From: Thalassotalea euphylliae
Lineage (GTDB): Bacteria; Pseudomonadota; Gammaproteobacteria; Enterobacterales; Alteromonadaceae
Length of the DNA stretch: 64,000 nt
Assembly: GCF_003390395.1 (NCBI RefSeq)
Contig: NZ_QUOV01000001.1
Span: 3,100,001-3,164,000 of the forward strand
Direction of reading: 5' to 3'
Shown here: one piece after another, positions 18,702 through 28,028 of the stretch
Position numbering within the stretch: the first letter of the stretch is position 1
Layout of the letters: every line of letters begins with the position of its first letter
The notes under the pieces: model-generated
The model's input: the letters and a program-made list of their open reading frames with translations, nothing else
What the model was told of the DNA's origin: nothing
Databases searched by the model: none
Translations under genes and position numbers: made by a program

Positions 18702-19949
18702 TTACTGCGAAATCTCTGGCAGGTCGCCGCTAAGCCCCATCGCTTGTTTGATCATCTGCTGCTTCACCGCCGGAATATGATTAATTAACCCCATGCCAAG
18801 GCCACGCAGTAATTTAATCGGCGCGATTTGTGGCGTAAAACTCTGTTTGATGGCTTCCATCGCCGTGACCATTTCAAGCGCTTCCGCGCGTCGCCAACGG
18901 TTATATTGACTGAGCATTTTATCGCTGTGCCATGCGCTGTTAGCACTATCACTGCTCGCTTGCGAGCTGTTTTCACTGTGATAATGCTCGCTAATAAGCT
19001 GGGCAAGGCTTGCAGCATCTTGCAGCCCTAAGTTCACTCCCTGCCCTGCCAGGGGGTGAATCGTATGAGCAGCATCACCAATGAGCACAGCGCGCCCTTT
19101 AGTAAATTTATGTGCTAAACGCATGGTCAGAGGGTAGCTTTGCATGTCACTGGCTAACGTCACTTGGCCTAGCTTACCATCTGAGGCAGCGGTTAGCGCT
19201 TTTGATACTTCGCTAACGTCTAACTGTTGCAAGTGCTCGGCTTCTTGTGGTGAAGTCGACCACACAATTGAGCATTGATTGGTATTGTAAAGCGGTAAAA
19301 ATGCTAGCGGCCCTTGAGGCAGAAACACTTGCCATGCGGTGTCTTGATGACCTAACTCACAATCAACTGTCGCCACTAACGCATGATTGTCATAATCGCG
19401 AAACGCCATGGTCATATCAAGTTGTTGACGCAGCCAAGAGTTTGCGCCATCTGCGCCCACTACCAACTTGGCCATCACTGGCATTTGGCTGGCAAAACTG
19501 GCGAACACTTCATGGTCGCCCATGGCAATGTTTTGCAGAGGCTCTTGGGTAAGTAAGCTAATGCCGTTATCTGCCTCAGCTTGCTGCCAAAGCGCATTGC
19601 GGATCACTTTATTTTCAATGATATAACCTAAGTTCTCGCGATTACGCGCATCACTTAATTGATTGATATCGAAATCTAAAGCGCCGATATTTGCCTTGTC
19701 CCAAACATGCATATGACGATAGGGCTGCAAACGCTGCTGGGCAATTGCTGACCAAACCCCTAAATTGTTCAATAACTGCTCACTGGCAGCATTAATCGCA
19801 CTAACTCTAAGCTCTGGCGCTTGCGCAAGCTCTGTTGGCTGGTTAGGTTCAACAATAGCGATGGTTAAATCGGTTAACTTTCTGACCGCTAAAGCGAGAC
19901 TTAAGCCAACCATACCACCGCCAATAATAAGCAAATCGTATTTCTGCAT
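18702..19949 (-). CDS. ubiI: FAD-dependent ubiquinone-biosynthesis hydroxylase UbiI (VisC)
   Basis: This 415-residue class A flavoprotein monooxygenase has the dinucleotide motif DLLIIGGGMVGLSLALAV at residues 5-22, the DG motif VVGADGANSWLRQQ (about 163-176) and the FAD ribityl motif GDAAHTIHPLAGQGVNLGLQD (about 290-310). The UbiH/VisC/COQ6 family adds oxygen to the ubiquinone ring; UbiI does so at C5. The assignment as UbiI rather than UbiH rests on its position downstream of ubiH in the order pepP-ubiH-ubiI, known from E. coli. An acidic/serine-rich insert follows the GD motif (about residues 317-335). The gap to ubiH is 61 bases. Confidence 0.9.
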   Translation of the reverse strand: MQKYDLLIIGGGMVGLSLALAVRKLTDLTIAIVEPNQPTELAQAPELRVSAINAASEQLLNNLGVWSAIAQQRLQPYRHMHVWDKANIGALDFDINQLSDARNRENLGYIIENKVIRNALWQQAEADNGISLLTQEPLQNIAMGDHEVFASFASQMPVMAKLVVGADGANSWLRQQLDMTMAFRDYDNHALVATVDCELGHQDTAWQVFLPQGPLAFLPLYNTNQCSIVWSTSPQEAEHLQQLDVSEVSKALTAASDGKLGQVTLASDMQSYPLTMRLAHKFTKGRAVLIGDAAHTIHPLAGQGVNLGLQDAASLAQLISEHYHSENSSQASSDSANSAWHSDKMLSQYNRWRRAEALEMVTAMEAIKQSFTPQIAPIKLLRGLGMGLINHIPAVKQQMIKQAMGLSGDLPEISQ

Positions 19950-20010
19950 TCTTTATTCCTGTATCTCGCGCTTAGCGCCAGTAACCCTCAAACGTCGCAA
20001 CCCACAAGCT

Positions 20011-21285
20011 TTAGTAGCCCATAGTTTTATTGACAAATGCTTTTTGCAAAGGCGAGAGATAGTTCATGACTTTCAAGCCAATATTACGTCCCGCCAACAG
20101 TGGCGGTAAGTCATTAGAAAATAAGGTTACCATGGAGTCGGTGAGCTTGATAATCGCTTGCTGATCAGATTCGCGCATAACTTGATATTGATTAAGTAAT
20201 TTCGCATTACCTAGGTCAGCTTCGCCGCTGGCAATTTGCTGCTGCACTAAGTCAGCCAGTACTTTGACATCTCGTAGCCCTAAATTAAAACCTTGGCCTG
20301 CAATGGGGTGAATCGTGTGTGACGCGTTCCCCACCAGTGCCATACGGTGATAACTTTGCTGCTCGGCTTGCACTAAACTGAGCGGGAAAATAGAACGTTT
20401 ACTGGTTGACTGAATACTGCCAAGCCAGCGCCCAAACGCCTGTTCAAGTGCCAAACAAAATGCTTTGTCGTCAAGCTCGCTTATCTGCTGCGCTTGCTCT
20501 GGTGGTAAAGTCCAAACTAGTGAGCATTGCTGATTGGTCATCGGCAACATAGCAATCGGCCCATGTTCAGTAAAACGTTCAAAAGCGCGATTATTGTGCG
20601 GCAGCTCTGGACAAACGTTGGCGATCACTGCCCATTGCCCATAATCTTGTTGTGAAGTGCCAATTTTCGCAACCTTGCGGCACAGCGACTGGCCACCATC
20701 ACAAGCGATTACAAGCTTTGCCTCAATATCAATCGGCTCAGCTTGAGCGCCAGCAGCTAGCTTGATATTGCTATGCTCAGCCTTAATAGTTAGCTGTTCA
20801 ATTTGGCTATCGGTGTACCATTGAATTGGCTTGTTATGCTCATCGGCTGTTTTAAGTGCAGCAAGTAAGCCATTGGCAATACTCGCGAGCGGAATAACAT
20901 AACCAAGCGCTTCAACTTGGTGATCTGTTGCCTTAATACGCGCCTTGCCATAGTTGCCACGATCTGAAATATGAATCGTTTCAATCGGGTTAGCGTCATC
21001 TGCCATTAGCGTCCATACACCAAGCGAACGCAGGTACTCAACACTGCCATGTGAAAGCGCGAGCACGCGATCATCAAAGGGATTAATTTGGCTTGGTTCA
21101 AGCTTGGCCGCTTCAATAATGGCAAGTTTACTGTGCTGGGGAATGTTAGGCTGTTTTAACAAGCTAACCGCCATCAATAGACCTGACAAGCCACCACCGA
21201 CAATGCTGATATCGACTTGCTGTTCAGTTTGCTCTTTCGTCTGTTTTGAAGTGCCTTGGCTCATATTGCTACTTTCAGCGCTCAT
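20011..21285 (-). CDS. ubiH: FAD-dependent 2-octaprenyl-6-methoxyphenol hydroxylase UbiH
   Basis: The 424-residue paralogue of the next gene has a Gln/Lys/Glu-rich N-terminal extension of about 24 residues before VDISIVGGGLSGLLMAVSLL, then FDDRVLALSHGS, LVIACDGGQSLCRK (DG motif) and GNASHTIHPIAGQGFNLGLRD (FAD motif; Gly-Asn instead of the usual Gly-Asp). UbiH hydroxylates the ubiquinone ring at C1. The order pepP-ubiH-ubiI supports the symbol. Its start lies 24 bases downstream of the pepP stop, so co-transcription is likely. Confidence 0.9.
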   Translation of the reverse strand: MSAESSNMSQGTSKQTKEQTEQQVDISIVGGGLSGLLMAVSLLKQPNIPQHSKLAIIEAAKLEPSQINPFDDRVLALSHGSVEYLRSLGVWTLMADDANPIETIHISDRGNYGKARIKATDHQVEALGYVIPLASIANGLLAALKTADEHNKPIQWYTDSQIEQLTIKAEHSNIKLAAGAQAEPIDIEAKLVIACDGGQSLCRKVAKIGTSQQDYGQWAVIANVCPELPHNNRAFERFTEHGPIAMLPMTNQQCSLVWTLPPEQAQQISELDDKAFCLALEQAFGRWLGSIQSTSKRSIFPLSLVQAEQQSYHRMALVGNASHTIHPIAGQGFNLGLRDVKVLADLVQQQIASGEADLGNAKLLNQYQVMRESDQQAIIKLTDSMVTLFSNDLPPLLAGRNIGLKVMNYLSPLQKAFVNKTMGY

Positions 21286-21309
21286 ACCACTAATTTTACC
21301 AACCAGTTC

Positions 21310-22641
21310 TTATTTTGACTCAGCCATTAATGCTTCAATCGCATCAACTGTTTTAGGTGCGCTGACCGTTAAATTTTCATAACCGTGCTCGGTAACCAGC
21401 ACATTGTCTTCAATGCGCACCCCTATGCCCTGCCACTTGTCTGCAACATCACTTCCTTTGGGAATATAAATGCCAGGTTCTATGGTCATCACCATACCTG
21501 CCACAAATGGGCGCAACTGTTGGCGCTCTTCGTTGGCGTGATAATCACCCACGTCATGCACATCTAACCCTAGCCAGTGGCCTAAACCATGAATAAAGTA
21601 TTGCTTACACGCTTTGTCAGCAATCAGCTCGGTTAAATCGCCCGTTAAAATACCTAGGTCGTATAAGCCTTTGGTTAAAACATCGCACACTAGGTCATTA
21701 AGTGCCGCTAGTGTGTTACCGGGCTCGATAGCCTCAATTGCCGCTTGCTGCGCATCAAGCACTAGCTGATAAATCGCTTTTTGTGGCTCGCTAAATTTGC
21801 CACTCACTGGAAACGTTCGCGTGATATCAGCCGCATAGCCAGCGAGTTCGCCGCCTGCGTCAATTAGTAGCAAGTCGCCGTCATTTAATGCTTCATTATT
21901 GTCTGTATAATGCAAAATATTGGCATTGTCACCACCGGCAACTATTGAATTGTACGCCGCATAACGCGCGCCATTCACCGCAAACTCATGCAGAAGTTCT
22001 GCTTCAATTTGGTATTCAAACTTACCCGCTTGCGTGGCTTGCATCGCTCTTTGATGTGCTTGACCGCTGATCACGTTCGCCTGACGCATTAAGGCAATTT
22101 CACGCTCGGTTTTATGCAAACGAAATTCGTGAATAAGCGCTGCGCAGTTCACTAAACTCGCTGGCGCACGTTTGCCAATACGACTTTTAGCAGCAACTTG
22201 CGAAAGCCAGTCGGTGGTAAGCGCCATCGTTTCAGCTTCATCAAAGCAGCACAGCACTTTGTCGACCTGTGAAAAATGCTCAACCGCAAATTCATCGATA
22301 TCATCGATGCTAAGCGCTTGCTCAACACCAAATTCTTGCTTGGCAAGTTCAGGCCCAATGCGGCGACCGTGCCATACTTCCATTTGTGGATCTTTATCGC
22401 GGCAAAACAGTACACTTTGTTGCTCGGCAGACTTAATCAGCATCAACACTGCTTCTGGCTCATTAAAACCCGTTAAGTAGTAAAAGTTTTTATTCTGACA
22501 AAACGGATATTCGGTATCATTGCTGCGCGTTACTTCGTGCGCAGCACTTACGATGGCAATACTGTTGCTTGGCATCGCGTCAAACATGGTTTGACGGCGC
22601 GCAACGAATTCTTCAACAGGTAACAATGTATGTTTTAGCAT
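21310..22641 (-). CDS. pepP: Xaa-Pro aminopeptidase P
   Basis: The 443-residue creatinase-fold metallopeptidase releases an N-terminal residue linked to proline. The N-terminal domain contains EYPFCQNKNFYYLTGFNEPEAVL. The five metal ligands are visible as Asp261 and Asp272 (LIDAGGELAGYAADITRTFP), His355 (HGLGHWLGLDVHD), Glu388 (MTIEPGIYIP) and Glu411 (VRIEDNVLV). The length matches E. coli PepP (441). It sits between ygfB and ubiH, as in most gammaproteobacteria. Confidence 0.96.
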   Translation of the reverse strand: MLKHTLLPVEEFVARRQTMFDAMPSNSIAIVSAAHEVTRSNDTEYPFCQNKNFYYLTGFNEPEAVLMLIKSAEQQSVLFCRDKDPQMEVWHGRRIGPELAKQEFGVEQALSIDDIDEFAVEHFSQVDKVLCCFDEAETMALTTDWLSQVAAKSRIGKRAPASLVNCAALIHEFRLHKTEREIALMRQANVISGQAHQRAMQATQAGKFEYQIEAELLHEFAVNGARYAAYNSIVAGGDNANILHYTDNNEALNDGDLLLIDAGGELAGYAADITRTFPVSGKFSEPQKAIYQLVLDAQQAAIEAIEPGNTLAALNDLVCDVLTKGLYDLGILTGDLTELIADKACKQYFIHGLGHWLGLDVHDVGDYHANEERQQLRPFVAGMVMTIEPGIYIPKGSDVADKWQGIGVRIEDNVLVTEHGYENLTVSAPKTVDAIEALMAESK

Positions 22642-22691
22642 GAACCGCCTAATAACTTTCTCGGTTAGTGAATAGTTAGCTTAATAAATGA

Positions 22692-23258
22692 TTAGTGAAT
22701 CGTTTTTTTATCGTCTGTGCTTGGCGGGCTAGCAAGCTCAGCAAAGCACAGTAAAACAGAAACTTTTACATACTCCGCAATTTCGTAATAAGCTTGCTCA
22801 GTGGCTTCATCATCATCAATTTCATCGGATAAATTAGCGATTTCACTAAAGTCAGACAGTACTTCTTTAACATCTTCAGACGCCACTGCATTGTCTTTTT
22901 GCTGCAAGCCATAACCTAAGTTAAAGCCCTGAACCCAGTGACCCAAGCCATTGGCGCGCTCTGCGATGGTATCGTCATCATCAGGCAGCATTAATTTAAA
23001 GCCAAACGAATCATCTAGCAGTGACTGCCAAATTTCGCTGTACACTTGCTTGATGGCCGATTTAACCGCCAATGGAAAGCCTTCGCCGTTGTTAAACATA
23101 TCGTTAAGCATGGCAAGGTAGTCAGTGCTTTCAAATTCATAACCTGAGGCAATTAAGCCGGTTAATACGCCATGAAGTTCACTGGCGTGAGCTTGCAGGC
23201 TTTCTGCACTTAATGTAGCTTGCAAATCAGCAAAGTCGAGTAAAGATTGATCAGACAT
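22692..23258 (-). CDS. ygfB: UPF0149 family protein YgfB
   Basis: The 188-residue acidic helical protein has the UPF0149 pattern: LHGVLTGLIASG near residue 27, MLPDDDDTIAERANGLGHWVQGFNLGYGLQ near 95, and the acidic stretch LSDEIDDDEATEQAYYEIAEYVKV near the end. In Pseudomonas, YgfB has been tied to control of an amidase promoter through interaction with AlpA; its general role is unsettled. It is the first gene of the ygfB-pepP-ubiH-ubiI operon and is divergent from zapA. Confidence 0.92.
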   Translation of the reverse strand: MSDQSLLDFADLQATLSAESLQAHASELHGVLTGLIASGYEFESTDYLAMLNDMFNNGEGFPLAVKSAIKQVYSEIWQSLLDDSFGFKLMLPDDDDTIAERANGLGHWVQGFNLGYGLQQKDNAVASEDVKEVLSDFSEIANLSDEIDDDEATEQAYYEIAEYVKVSVLLCFAELASPPSTDDKKTIH

Positions 23259-23494
23259 AAAAGTTCACAAATGTCATGGTATTAGATACCGCTAATCGTA
23301 CCATTGCCAAGCCATTTGACTCCAGTTAAAAACACCTAAGCACAGGCTTTTGTCAGCTTATTTGGCGTTTGATCAACAAAAAATGCCGCAAACTCAGTAA
23401 ATTCACCAGCTTGCGCAACGAACTACTTGCATCTGCTTTTTCAGATGGCTATAGTTCGAGGTTATTATTGGTTTATAAGGAATTCGCTCCGCCA

Positions 23495-23800
23495 ATGCGC
23501 AATAAAGTTGAAATATCCGTCGCAGGTCGAAAGCTTAAAATCGGTTGTCCAAGTGGGCAAGAAAGTGCGTTGTTCGCCGCCGCTGCCGAGCTAGACAAGC
23601 GATTGGCCGCATATAGCGACAGCGAAACCATTGCGACAACAGAGCAGGCAATGACCATGGTCGCGCTTAATCTTGCTCATGATTTGCTGGCAGCAAACAA
23701 GCAACGAGAAGTTGAACAGCAAGAAACCCAAAATCAAATCAACTTATTGCAGGAAACCATAGAACAAGCCCTGGTTTCGCAAATCGATAAGTCTGCATAA
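23495..23800 (+). CDS. zapA: Cell division protein ZapA
   Basis: The 102-residue protein stabilises FtsZ protofilament bundles at the division ring. NKVEISVAGRKLKIGCPSGQESALFAAAAELDKRL matches the N-terminal ZapA domain, and residues from about 55 form the coiled coil with LNLAHDLLAANKQ and INLLQETIEQAL. The frame is open upstream to 23369, but the ATG at 23495 gives the family length (E. coli 109). The nearest ribosome-binding-like sequence, AAGG, is rather far upstream, so the start is good but not certain. It is divergent from ygfB, as in E. coli. Confidence 0.9.
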   Translation: MRNKVEISVAGRKLKIGCPSGQESALFAAAAELDKRLAAYSDSETIATTEQAMTMVALNLAHDLLAANKQREVEQQETQNQINLLQETIEQALVSQIDKSA

Positions 23801-23826
23801 CTTGGTATAAACCGGAACAAGTTATC

Positions 23827-25023
23827 ATGAATAGCAAGGTGTGGCTGGCGATTAGCTTACTCCTTGCCATTATCTTGTATTGGCAGTATCAAGCTGCAAC
23901 ACCTCAAACCACCCAAGCTACGAGTAGCCATCGCCACTCTGCTAATCATTCGACTAACCAAGCAAATAGCCAGCTTGGCAGCCCAAATAAGTCAACACAT
24001 TGGGCAGACAGCTTTAGACTGCAAGCTCAAATTAGCCAAACTCCAGCCCCCCCTCCTGCTAGCACACAAAGCTCGCTCGATGATGATGAAGCGACAGAAG
24101 CGTCAGCGATTAAGCGTTGCCCATTTGCTGAGTTCACCGACCAAGAGCATCAGCTACTTGATAGCCAATTGACAGCATTTTTTAATGAAGGTTATGCGGT
24201 TGATGATATTGAACTGCGCAAACTAGGTTACATCTTTTCCGCCGATAGCGGCGCCAGCAATCACCATAAACGTTTATTTTTTAGTGACTACTTGCAAGAC
24301 AACCCAAACGACAGCATCGCCGTACACCAATTGCTCAAGGCCTGTTTGCAATTACCTCATGACAAAGGCTGCGGCGAACAACTCGATACCTTGGTAGCGC
24401 AGTCCGACAACGACAATGGCTATTTATGGCTGCAACTGGCCACCAATAAATTAGTTCAACGAAAACCAAGCCAGTTTCTTCGTTATCTTGAGATCGCAGC
24501 CAATAAAAGTCGTTTCGATAATTACTATTTTAATTATGTCGACCTTTTCCTCAGTACCAGCATCGGCCGCATCGATATTGCCTACACTAAGCTGAGGAAC
24601 ACTGCCGATGAACTGGCCTCAGCGCAATTGAATAACCTGAGCTATTTAGTCGACTTCTGCACAGGCAACCTCAATAAGTACCAAGATAGCTGCCTGAGGC
24701 TGGCAAAGTCACTTGATGGCAATAGCAACAATGTCGATCTGCAAAGCTTTGGTTCGGGGTTGCTTAAAGAAATTTACCGAACATTAGATGACGACGAAGC
24801 GCTCGCCGAGCAGACAGCGCTTGACCAGCAACGTTACAGTGAGCTTTACAACCAAGATTGGGTCAATGCTCAATCGCTAATGCAATATGATCAAGAGCTG
24901 ATGGTCACTTGGCTAGAAAACGGTAAACTGTTTGGCGAACGAGCAGCGGTCACCGCTTTGCTTAGCGAAGCGAAGCTAAAATCTCTCAACCCTGATTATC
25001 TGCCCTGCCCGCTTAACCAATAA
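23827..25023 (+). CDS. Unrecognised membrane-anchored protein between zapA and 6S RNA
   Basis: The gene encodes 398 residues. Residues 4-20 form one membrane segment (VWLAISLLLAIILYWQY). A linker rich in Thr, Ser, Asn, Gln and Pro runs to about residue 90, then an acidic patch (SLDDDEATEAS). From about residue 97 a helical, periplasmic or cytoplasmic domain follows, with spacing that suggests TPR-like helical hairpins (for example NGYLWLQLATNKLVQRKP, SQFLRYLEIAANKSR). Six or more cysteines are scattered through it. It begins 24 bases after the zapA stop and is probably co-transcribed. No function is proposed. The usual zapA-ssrS gap in enterics has no such gene. Confidence 0.7.
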   Translation: MNSKVWLAISLLLAIILYWQYQAATPQTTQATSSHRHSANHSTNQANSQLGSPNKSTHWADSFRLQAQISQTPAPPPASTQSSLDDDEATEASAIKRCPFAEFTDQEHQLLDSQLTAFFNEGYAVDDIELRKLGYIFSADSGASNHHKRLFFSDYLQDNPNDSIAVHQLLKACLQLPHDKGCGEQLDTLVAQSDNDNGYLWLQLATNKLVQRKPSQFLRYLEIAANKSRFDNYYFNYVDLFLSTSIGRIDIAYTKLRNTADELASAQLNNLSYLVDFCTGNLNKYQDSCLRLAKSLDGNSNNVDLQSFGSGLLKEIYRTLDDDEALAEQTALDQQRYSELYNQDWVNAQSLMQYDQELMVTWLENGKLFGERAAVTALLSEAKLKSLNPDYLPCPLNQ

Positions 25024-25106
25024 GAAGCCGAACAAACAAACTCCTACCAAGAATTAATCACTTAGCTCAAAAGGTCGGCAAACGATCCAATTCGCCAATA
25101 AATTAC

Positions 25107-25134
25107 TTAATCCGCAATAAGAATTTGCTATACT
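25107..25134 (+). promoter_or_regulatory. Promoter of the 6S RNA gene
   Basis: A -10 box TATACT is present at 25129-25134, with a weak -35 (TTAATC, 25107-25112) 16 bases upstream. Transcription would start near 25141, exactly where the 6S RNA homology begins. Confidence 0.6.
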
Positions 25135-25140
25135 CAACAC

Positions 25141-25325
25141 CTGTCTTCTGGGATGTGCGTAAGTTAACTATGTCCCTGAGCCGATAATCTTTACCCTAGG
25201 GTTTCATTTACTGGCTATTGAGCAAGCTCGGCTTGTACCGAGAAGCCTACGGTGAGTATATTGATTCCCGCCTTGAGCACACGGTGTTCAAGGGCTGACG
25301 TTGGCTACGGCATTCTGGAAGCAGC
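25141..25325 (+). ncRNA. ssrS: 6S RNA
   Basis: This RNA mimics an open promoter and sequesters sigma-70 RNA polymerase. The closing stem pairs CTGTCTTCTGGGATG (from 25141) with GCATTCTGGAAGCAG (to about 25324). Three blocks match the E. coli RNA closely: GTCCCTGAGCCGATA, then GCTCGG..CCGAGAAGCCT, and CTTGAGCAC..GTGTTCAAGGGCT. Its length of about 185 nt is normal. It follows zapA and an unknown gene; the fau gene (5-formyl-THF cyclo-ligase) usually found after it is absent here. Confidence 0.93.
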
Positions 25326-25403
25326 TCTTTTCTTTTTTCTCGCAACTTTTCTGTAAACGTTGTTTAAGCTAGTTGGTTAACTACTTCTAATACAAACCAT
25401 TTA

Positions 25404-26783
25404 TTACCTCCTTGCACGGCTTGAAGCCTTTTCGGCTTTGGCAAAATTTGGTCGCGTTAATGTATCCAATATTGAGTATAAATACATAACCAGCAACACC
25501 AATAGTGCTGCTATTACAAAGACCCAGGCACCGCCCAAGAAGTCGAGCATGGCACCACCGCCTAACGGTGCTAAGGCAAAGCCAATATAGTAAAAAGATG
25601 CCGCACCAAAATAGGCGCCGCGCAAATGAGTCGGCGCTAAGCGATCAATATGGACATTCATGGTCGGGAACAAGATGGCTTCGCCAATACTCAGAATAAC
25701 CACTGCGCCAATCCACCCCCAAAAGGCCGTTACCGGGTTAATCGCCATCCATACTTGCGCAAGTGCCAGCAATACTAAACCCACTTGAATTCGGCTTGTT
25801 AGCGATAGCCTTGCCATCATTTTTAATAGCACAAACTGCAAGCAAACAATGACTGCCGCATTGGCAAAAATCATACTAGAGATAAGCTTCATCAACTCTG
25901 GTACATCTGCTCGGGTAAGGTATTGGATGAGTGTTGAATCCATCTGAGCATAAACAAACTTGCAGATAATGTTAGCGACAATCAAGCATTGCAGTACCCT
26001 ATCTTTGGCCAGTATTTTCAGGGTATCTAACATGTTGGATTTAGGCTTGTATGACGCTTTTTGAGTCGCTTTCGACTTCGCATTTTGAGGTTGTTGATTA
26101 CTTTCTTGCTGAACTTCTCTTTCGTCTTTCGCCACTATCTCGCTTTGCCTAGCTTGCAGATTCGCTTGTTGATTAGCTTTTTGATTTGCTTGGTATCTCG
26201 TAAAATGTCGCATGCCGTAAGCAAGTAATAGCATCCACAAGGCAAACGCTCCTGCTGTCACTAAAAATCCCGACTGTTGCCCAGTAATACCGATATATAC
26301 GCCAGCCATTGGACCAATTGCACAACCCACATTGATCACAAAGTAACGGGCTTGCAAACCTAATTCGCGCACTTGTACATCGGGTAGAATATCAGACACT
26401 AATGCTTGAGTGGGTGGATCCCAAATCGCCTTCGATATAGAGCAAAGCGCGATAACAATGACATAGCCAGTAACGGTTTCCACATTGGCTAATAACACGA
26501 ATGAAATCACATACAGGCTACCAGCGCTGAACATAATAATCTTTCGGCCAAATTTGTCTGACAGCGCACCGCCAAAAAAGCCAATAAACACAGAAATTAC
26601 CGCAGCGCCCGATAAAATTAACCCAACTTGCGTGGCCGAAATACCAAACGATTTATAAAGCATCACCGCCAAGAACGGCCACACCATATAAAAGCTACCA
26701 CGCGTAATTAAGTCGCCAAAGAGCACGATCCACATCAACCTTGGAAACTGTTTAAGCTGGTTAAACGACACTTTACTTTCCAT
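25404..26783 (-). CDS. Major facilitator superfamily transporter
   Basis: The MFS protein has about 459 residues and 12 predicted membrane segments. Motif A is GGALSDKFGRKI, in the loop after TM2. A long hydrophilic central loop (about residues 195-250), very rich in Gln, Asn, Lys and Ala, separates the two six-helix halves. It belongs to the drug/proton antiporter-like group near MdtH/YdeE; the substrate is unknown. The ATG at 26783 (MESKVSFNQL) is chosen; the frame extends 23 codons further upstream, but that part is basic and poorly MFS-like. It is convergent with 6S RNA and divergent from murI. Confidence 0.88.
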   Translation of the reverse strand: MESKVSFNQLKQFPRLMWIVLFGDLITRGSFYMVWPFLAVMLYKSFGISATQVGLILSGAAVISVFIGFFGGALSDKFGRKIIMFSAGSLYVISFVLLANVETVTGYVIVIALCSISKAIWDPPTQALVSDILPDVQVRELGLQARYFVINVGCAIGPMAGVYIGITGQQSGFLVTAGAFALWMLLLAYGMRHFTRYQANQKANQQANLQARQSEIVAKDEREVQQESNQQPQNAKSKATQKASYKPKSNMLDTLKILAKDRVLQCLIVANIICKFVYAQMDSTLIQYLTRADVPELMKLISSMIFANAAVIVCLQFVLLKMMARLSLTSRIQVGLVLLALAQVWMAINPVTAFWGWIGAVVILSIGEAILFPTMNVHIDRLAPTHLRGAYFGAASFYYIGFALAPLGGGAMLDFLGGAWVFVIAALLVLLVMYLYSILDTLTRPNFAKAEKASSRARR

Positions 26784-26925
26784 TAAATTTCTCTGCTTTA
26801 TAAGAAGCCAACGACACCTGACCCCTATCAATACACGCAAGTACCTCGCCAAGTTACTTTACAAAACCAGTAAAACTCCCTATAACGGCAACATTTTCTA
26901 TTAACTTTGCTTTTTGATCACATAA

Positions 26926-27771
26926 ATGGGTGACATGGTAACAACTCAGGCTAGCTGCAACACACAGGCTCCTATTGGTATTTTCGATTCAGGTATTGGT
27001 GGACTTTCCATTGCGCGTTGTGTTGCGCAAAACTTGCCAAATGAGCAGCTAATTTATGTCGCAGACAGTGGCTTTGCACCATACGGCGACAAAAGCCATA
27101 AAGACATTATAGCCAGAGCTGACTTTGTTGCTAACTTCCTGATAAAGCAGGGGGTGAAAGCCATTGTTGTGGCTTGCAATACAGCAACTGTCGTCGCAAT
27201 TGAAGAGCTGCGCGCAAAATATACGTTACCGATTATTGGCGTAGAGCCAGCAATAAAGCCCGCGGCCAAACAATCTAAAGCCAAGTCGGTTGGGATAATG
27301 GTGACACAAGCTACGGCCAAGAATGATCGCTTTCTCAGGCTTGTTGAAAGTTACAAGCAAGATGCACAAGTACATATTCAACCGTGCCCAGGCCTAGTGC
27401 AACAAATTGAACAAGGCGACCATGAGAGTGACACATGCCAAGCGCTACTCGATAGCTTTATCGCCCCGCTTGTCGATAAACAAATAGACTCCTTAGTGCT
27501 CGGCTGCACTCACTACCCATTGATAGAGCAACAAATCAAAGCTCATTTACCAGCAGGTATTGAGTTACTAGAAACCGCCCAACCTGTCACCAATGAGCTT
27601 ATTCGCCGGCTAACACTCAATAATCTGTTAGCGCAAAGCGATATAGACATTCAGGGCTTAACAGCCGCTCAAGGTTACCAAGTCTATTCCAGTGCACTAA
27701 CGCAAGCGCAACAGCAAGTTATTCAAACCTTTTGGCCAAGCAAGTTGAGTTTTCACCAACTATCACGCTAA
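26926..27771 (+). CDS. murI: Glutamate racemase
   Basis: This enzyme makes D-glutamate for peptidoglycan without a cofactor. The two catalytic cysteines are Cys84 (VVACNTATVV) and Cys194 (LGCTHYPLI). The N-terminal signature is GIFDSGIGGLSIARCV, and SGFAPYGDKS follows. The length of 281 is normal for the family. The start is at 26926; another ATG three codons later is equally possible. It stands alone between a divergent MFS gene and metK. Confidence 0.95.
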   Translation: MGDMVTTQASCNTQAPIGIFDSGIGGLSIARCVAQNLPNEQLIYVADSGFAPYGDKSHKDIIARADFVANFLIKQGVKAIVVACNTATVVAIEELRAKYTLPIIGVEPAIKPAAKQSKAKSVGIMVTQATAKNDRFLRLVESYKQDAQVHIQPCPGLVQQIEQGDHESDTCQALLDSFIAPLVDKQIDSLVLGCTHYPLIEQQIKAHLPAGIELLETAQPVTNELIRRLTLNNLLAQSDIDIQGLTAAQGYQVYSSALTQAQQQVIQTFWPSKLSFHQLSR

Positions 27772-27800
27772 GAAACCCTATCAAGCCAAATAAGCCATTT

Positions 27801-27816
27801 AGACGTCTAGGCGTAA
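27801..27816 (+). promoter_or_regulatory. MetJ-type operator (met box) upstream of metK
   Basis: AGACGTCT (27801-27808) is the perfect 8-bp met-box consensus, directly followed by AGGCGTAA, a weaker second copy in register. MetJ with SAM binds tandem met boxes and represses methionine genes including metK. It lies five bases upstream of a candidate -35 box and 213 bases before the metK ATG. Confidence 0.75.
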
Positions 27817-27821
27817 AAAAC

Positions 27822-27850
27822 TTTTCATCAATCTTCAGTTCGAGTAGAAT
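27822..27850 (+). promoter_or_regulatory. Candidate metK promoter
   Basis: A -35 TTTTCA (27822-27827) and a -10 TAGAAT (27845-27850) have 17 bases between them, immediately after the met box. The transcript would have a leader of about 170 nt, with an imperfect hairpin near 27890-27930 (TTAGTTAGCTT against AAGCTAGGTTAACTAA). Confidence 0.55.
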
Positions 27851-28028
27851 GGCGAAAAATTTGTCGTGGCCTATTTTTAGTATTGCGATTAGTTAGCTTC
27901 ATTAGCCTTATTGGCAAGCTAGGTTAACTAATAAAATCCTATCGGGTTGAAACTGCGTAGTAGCAAGCAGCTTGCACTATGTGCATAAGCGACAACAATT
28001 ACCCTATTTCAATGATAATTGAGGTTTT

